The translations under genes were made by a program, and so were the position numbers. A stretch of DNA of 6,601 nt from Kaftiobacterium sp035693805. GTDB taxonomy: Bacteria; Sysuimicrobiota; Sysuimicrobiia; Sysuimicrobiales; Kaftiobacteriaceae. Below are positions 4,969 to 6,601 of the stretch, one piece after another (position 1 is the first letter of the stretch; every line of letters begins with the position of its first letter). Below the pieces are notes generated by a model, which saw only the letters and a list, made by a program, of their open reading frames with translations, made no database searches and was not told the DNA's origin. The stretch lies in contig DASSGA010000070.1 of the NCBI GenBank assembly GCA_035693805.1, positions 1 to 6,601 of the forward strand, read 5' to 3'.

Positions 4969-5663
4969 CGTGTTCCCTCCCTCTCGGTGTTTCTCACGTG
5001 GACGGCCTTGCGATCGTGGTCGAAGGCGATGCGCCAGCCCAGCAGGACTGCGAGCGTCCGGATCCGCACGTACACCCGATGCTCGCGCACGAGCAGCGCG
5101 TCCGGCGGCACATACCGCCCAAGCAGCCACAGACCGAAGGAGCGCGCCGGCAGCAGATCTGCGGCCAGGCGTTCCATCAGAGCGATGAGACGTTCCGCGT
5201 AGTCCGGCGCAGTGGCGTACCCGGCCGCGGCGATGTCCGCGGCGAAGCGGCGGGGATCGCGCCGCCGGGCATAGGCGAGGAGCGCAGGATGGTAGCGGGG
5301 GTTGGCGTGAAAGAACCGCAGGTAGTCACGGACGTTCCCCGCGACGTCGGCGTACGCGCGGAACAGCGCGCCGGGGTCGCAGCCGTCCGCGAGCGCCTCC
5401 GCCCTCGACGGGTAGACGCGATGGCGGCCGGGGATGAGGCGCCGCTGCCCGGCCACCCACTCGCGCGTCGTCCCGCTGTAGACGGCGCCGGTCCAACGGG
5501 GACCGGCCTTGATCCCGAACCAGGCATTGCCCAGCAGGGCGAGACCGGAACGACCCCATCCACTCTCCAGAACCGCCTGGGCGATCAGCACCGCTCCGGG
5601 GACGCCCATGGCCTCGGCCTGCGGGACGAAGGGACGGACGCGGGCCACGAAGGGGTGAGCCAT
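4965..5663 (-). CDS. Glucosaminidase-family peptidoglycan hydrolase (endolysin-like) with C-terminal stalk domain
   Basis: A 232-residue cell-wall hydrolase of the FlgJ/LytG-type glucosaminidase family, which cleaves the glycan strands of peptidoglycan. Residues about 5-170 form the catalytic domain: IAQAVLESGWGRSGLA (27-42) with the likely catalytic Glu33, GNAWFGIKAG (45-54), HRVYPSRAEALAD (81-93), and the family's closing pattern AAGYATAPDYAERLIALM (146-163). The C-terminal part (about 186-224), with VYVRIRTLAVLLGWRIAFD and KAVHV, resembles the copper-amine-oxidase-like stalk domain often attached to surface enzymes. I see no signal peptide or membrane segment, so export would need help, which fits the holin-like gene whose ATG overlaps its TGA. 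The start is uncertain: ATG 5663 fits the domain but lacks a ribosome binding site, and in-frame upstream starts (an ATG at 5706-5708 and codons up to 5780) give only polar residues. It is the first gene of the minus-strand run. Confidence 0.88.
   Translation of the reverse strand: MAHPFVARVRPFVPQAEAMGVPGAVLIAQAVLESGWGRSGLALLGNAWFGIKAGPRWTGAVYSGTTREWVAGQRRLIPGRHRVYPSRAEALADGCDPGALFRAYADVAGNVRDYLRFFHANPRYHPALLAYARRRDPRRFAADIAAAGYATAPDYAERLIALMERLAADLLPARSFGLWLLGRYVPPDALLVREHRVYVRIRTLAVLLGWRIAFDHDRKAVHVRNTEREGTR
4975..4980 (-). promoter_or_regulatory. Shine-Dalgarno site of the holin-like gene
   Basis: GGAGGG on the minus strand, inside the last codons of the glucosaminidase gene, lies six bases before the ATG at 4966-4968. 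It decides this start over the longer frame that extends to 5130. Confidence 0.65.
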
Positions 5664-5768
5664 ATCGCAGGGATAGCGCGGCCCATCCCGGTGGCGAAAG
5701 TCGCGCATCCAGATGACCTGAATCGAGCGTCGCCAGGATGTGTGACGGTGCCCGCGAACCCCTCGCCT
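5664..5768. promoter_or_regulatory. Divergent intergenic region
   Basis: This 105-base gap separates the divergent glucosaminidase and SRPBCC genes, so promoters for both should lie here or overlap it. I find no convincing -35/-10 pair on either strand and no clear operator. On the plus strand AGGA at about 5735 could serve GTG starts near 5747-5755 for the SRPBCC gene. Confidence 0.4.
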
Positions 5769-6173
5769 ATGGCCACCCACATACGGCAGACCGTCACGCT
5801 ACGAGCCAGCCCGCACGATGTCTACGAGGCGCTCATGGACTCACGCCTCCACGCGAAGCTCACGGGCGGGCCGGCGCGGATCAGCCGCAAGGTGGGCGGG
5901 ACGTTCTCGGTCTTCGACGGGTACGCCGAAGGCGTCAACGTGGAGCTCGTCGCGGACCGGAGGATCGTGCAGACGTGGCGTGCGGAGGACTGGCCGGCGG
6001 GACATTACTCGACGGTGACGTTCGCGCTCGCGAAGGCCGACAAGGGCACGAAGCTGACGTTCACGCAGACCGACGTGCCGGCCGACCAGGTCGACTCGGT
6101 CCGGCAGGGATGGAGAGACTTCTACTGGACCCCGCTTAAAGCAATGCTTGAGCGGTCGAAACGAAAGCCCTGA
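5769..6173 (+). CDS. SRPBCC / AHSA1-type ligand-binding-fold protein
   Basis: A 134-residue single-domain protein of the START-like (Bet v1) superfamily, AHSA1-like branch. The full family pattern is visible: IRQTVTLRASPHDVYEAL (5-22), the H-A-K-L-T-G-G segment (28-34), KVGGTFSVFDGYAEG (41-55), RIVQTWRAEDWPAGHYS (65-81), TKLTFTQTDVP (94-104) and GWRDFYWTPLKAML (114-127). Such proteins have a helix-grip fold enclosing a hydrophobic pocket. Despite the name, most bacterial members have no shown link to Hsp90, and the ligand here is unknown. The ATG at 5769-5771 starts exactly where the family pattern begins but has no ribosome binding site; in-frame GTG codons slightly upstream are alternatives. 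It is the only plus-strand gene in the window and converges on the nitroreductase-family gene, with ten bases between the two stops. Confidence 0.9.
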   Translation: MATHIRQTVTLRASPHDVYEALMDSRLHAKLTGGPARISRKVGGTFSVFDGYAEGVNVELVADRRIVQTWRAEDWPAGHYSTVTFALAKADKGTKLTFTQTDVPADQVDSVRQGWRDFYWTPLKAMLERSKRKP

Positions 6174-6183
6174 AGCCCACGCC

Positions 6184-6601
6184 CTAAGAGAGCCAGACCG
6201 TCTTTTCTGCCGCAGGAGTCCGTCGTTTCTGCGGAACCGCCGCGGGATGGCCGAGATACAGCGCGCCGATGACCCGCCGGTCATCGGGCAGGCCCAGAAG
6301 CGCGCGCAGTCTGGGGGAGTCGATGACCGCCCTGCCCGTGCGGAAGTAGGTGCCGATCCCGCGGCTCCAGGCCCCCAGCATGACAGCGTACGCGGCGCCG
6401 AACGTGGACCAGTAGTTCTCCTCCTGAATCTCGGGATCGGCGTGCCCGGCGGACGTGAAGACAACGATCACGGGCGTGTGGACTGTATCGTCGTAAACCT
6501 TCTGCAGCGCCGCCTGTACCTCGGGCGCGTCGGGATTCGGCAGGGCCGCGCGGCGGGCGTCGCGGCGGATCTCCGCAAAGCGCCGTTTGCTCTCCCCCTC
6601 G
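6184..6601 (-). CDS. Nitroreductase-family protein, N-terminus outside window
   Basis: The frame is open from the right edge to a TAG at 6184-6186, giving the last 138 residues. Flavin-dependent nitroreductases reduce nitro groups, quinones or similar compounds with NAD(P)H. The N-terminal part carrying the usual Arg/Ser FMN contacts lies off the window. Seen here are PVIVVF (strand), ENYWSTFGAAYAVMLGAWSRG (the long central helix, with a slightly different consensus from NfsB), GIGTYFRTG and the C-terminal strand VIGALYLGHPAAVPQKRRTP, ending in KTVWLS. The latter resembles the family's typical flavin-side stretch that ends in Lys/Arg-Arg. A GTG at 6469-6471 can start a shorter frame, but the upstream 43 codons continue the domain, so it is not the start. 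Substrate cannot be told from this part. Confidence 0.88.
   Translation of the reverse strand, partial: EGESKRRFAEIRRDARRAALPNPDAPEVQAALQKVYDDTVHTPVIVVFTSAGHADPEIQEENYWSTFGAAYAVMLGAWSRGIGTYFRTGRAVIDSPRLRALLGLPDDRRVIGALYLGHPAAVPQKRRTPAAEKTVWLS

Noticed and set aside
4969..5130. Upstream extension of the holin-like gene
   Set aside because: It reads out of frame through the glucosaminidase gene as an Ala/Arg-rich stretch; the ATG at 4968 has a good ribosome binding site.
4998..5768. Upstream extension of the SRPBCC gene by 257 codons
   Set aside because: It runs antisense through the glucosaminidase gene, and the family pattern begins at the ATG at 5769.
1..6601. CRISPR arrays, rRNA, insertion-sequence ends, riboswitches
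   Set aside because: No regularly spaced repeats, transposase motifs, terminal inverted repeats or recognisable aptamer sequences were seen. The region before glyA is too short (56 bases) for a glycine riboswitch and shows no sign of one.

Overview
This is a high-GC bacterial chromosome segment. All annotated genes lie on the minus strand except one. The lineage cannot be fixed from 6.6 kb. The stalk-type (copper-amine-oxidase-like) domain, the stand-alone CoaB domain and the unusual serine hydroxymethyltransferase would suit a deep-branching, high-GC, environmental or thermophile-type phylum, but that is a weak inference.

Left part (1 to about 1320): this looks like the end of an integrated mobile element. 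A complete tyrosine recombinase gene abuts the 3' end of a tRNA-Gly(CCC) gene and reads in the same direction. A small cysteine-rich protein with a near-ideal ribosome binding site overlapping the integrase stop follows it and runs off the left edge. The element therefore extends leftwards, and its far attachment site is outside the window. The integrase frame has no ATG, GTG or TTG between the tRNA and codon 92 (counted from the GTG at 1379). Its usable start codons lie inside the tRNA gene, or would be supplied by the other end of the element after excision.

Middle (1319-5663): the tRNA-Gly, with a perfect TATAAT box upstream, is followed rightwards by a small TfoX-N-domain protein. Next comes a tightly packed minus-strand run. 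In transcription order it is a glucosaminidase (endolysin-like), a holin-like membrane protein (ATGA overlap), a MOSC-domain protein (GTGACTGA overlap), glyA (56-base gap) and a stand-alone phosphopantothenate-cysteine ligase (TAG directly followed by ATG). The odd point is that a holin/lysin-style pair is physically, and probably translationally, coupled to housekeeping metabolism genes.

Right part (5664-6601): a 105-base divergent gap leads to a plus-strand SRPBCC/AHSA1-type protein. It converges, with 10 bases between stops, on the C-terminal part of a nitroreductase-family protein that enters from the right edge. There is no CRISPR array, rRNA or recognisable insertion sequence. No gene-free stretch exceeds about 110 bases.
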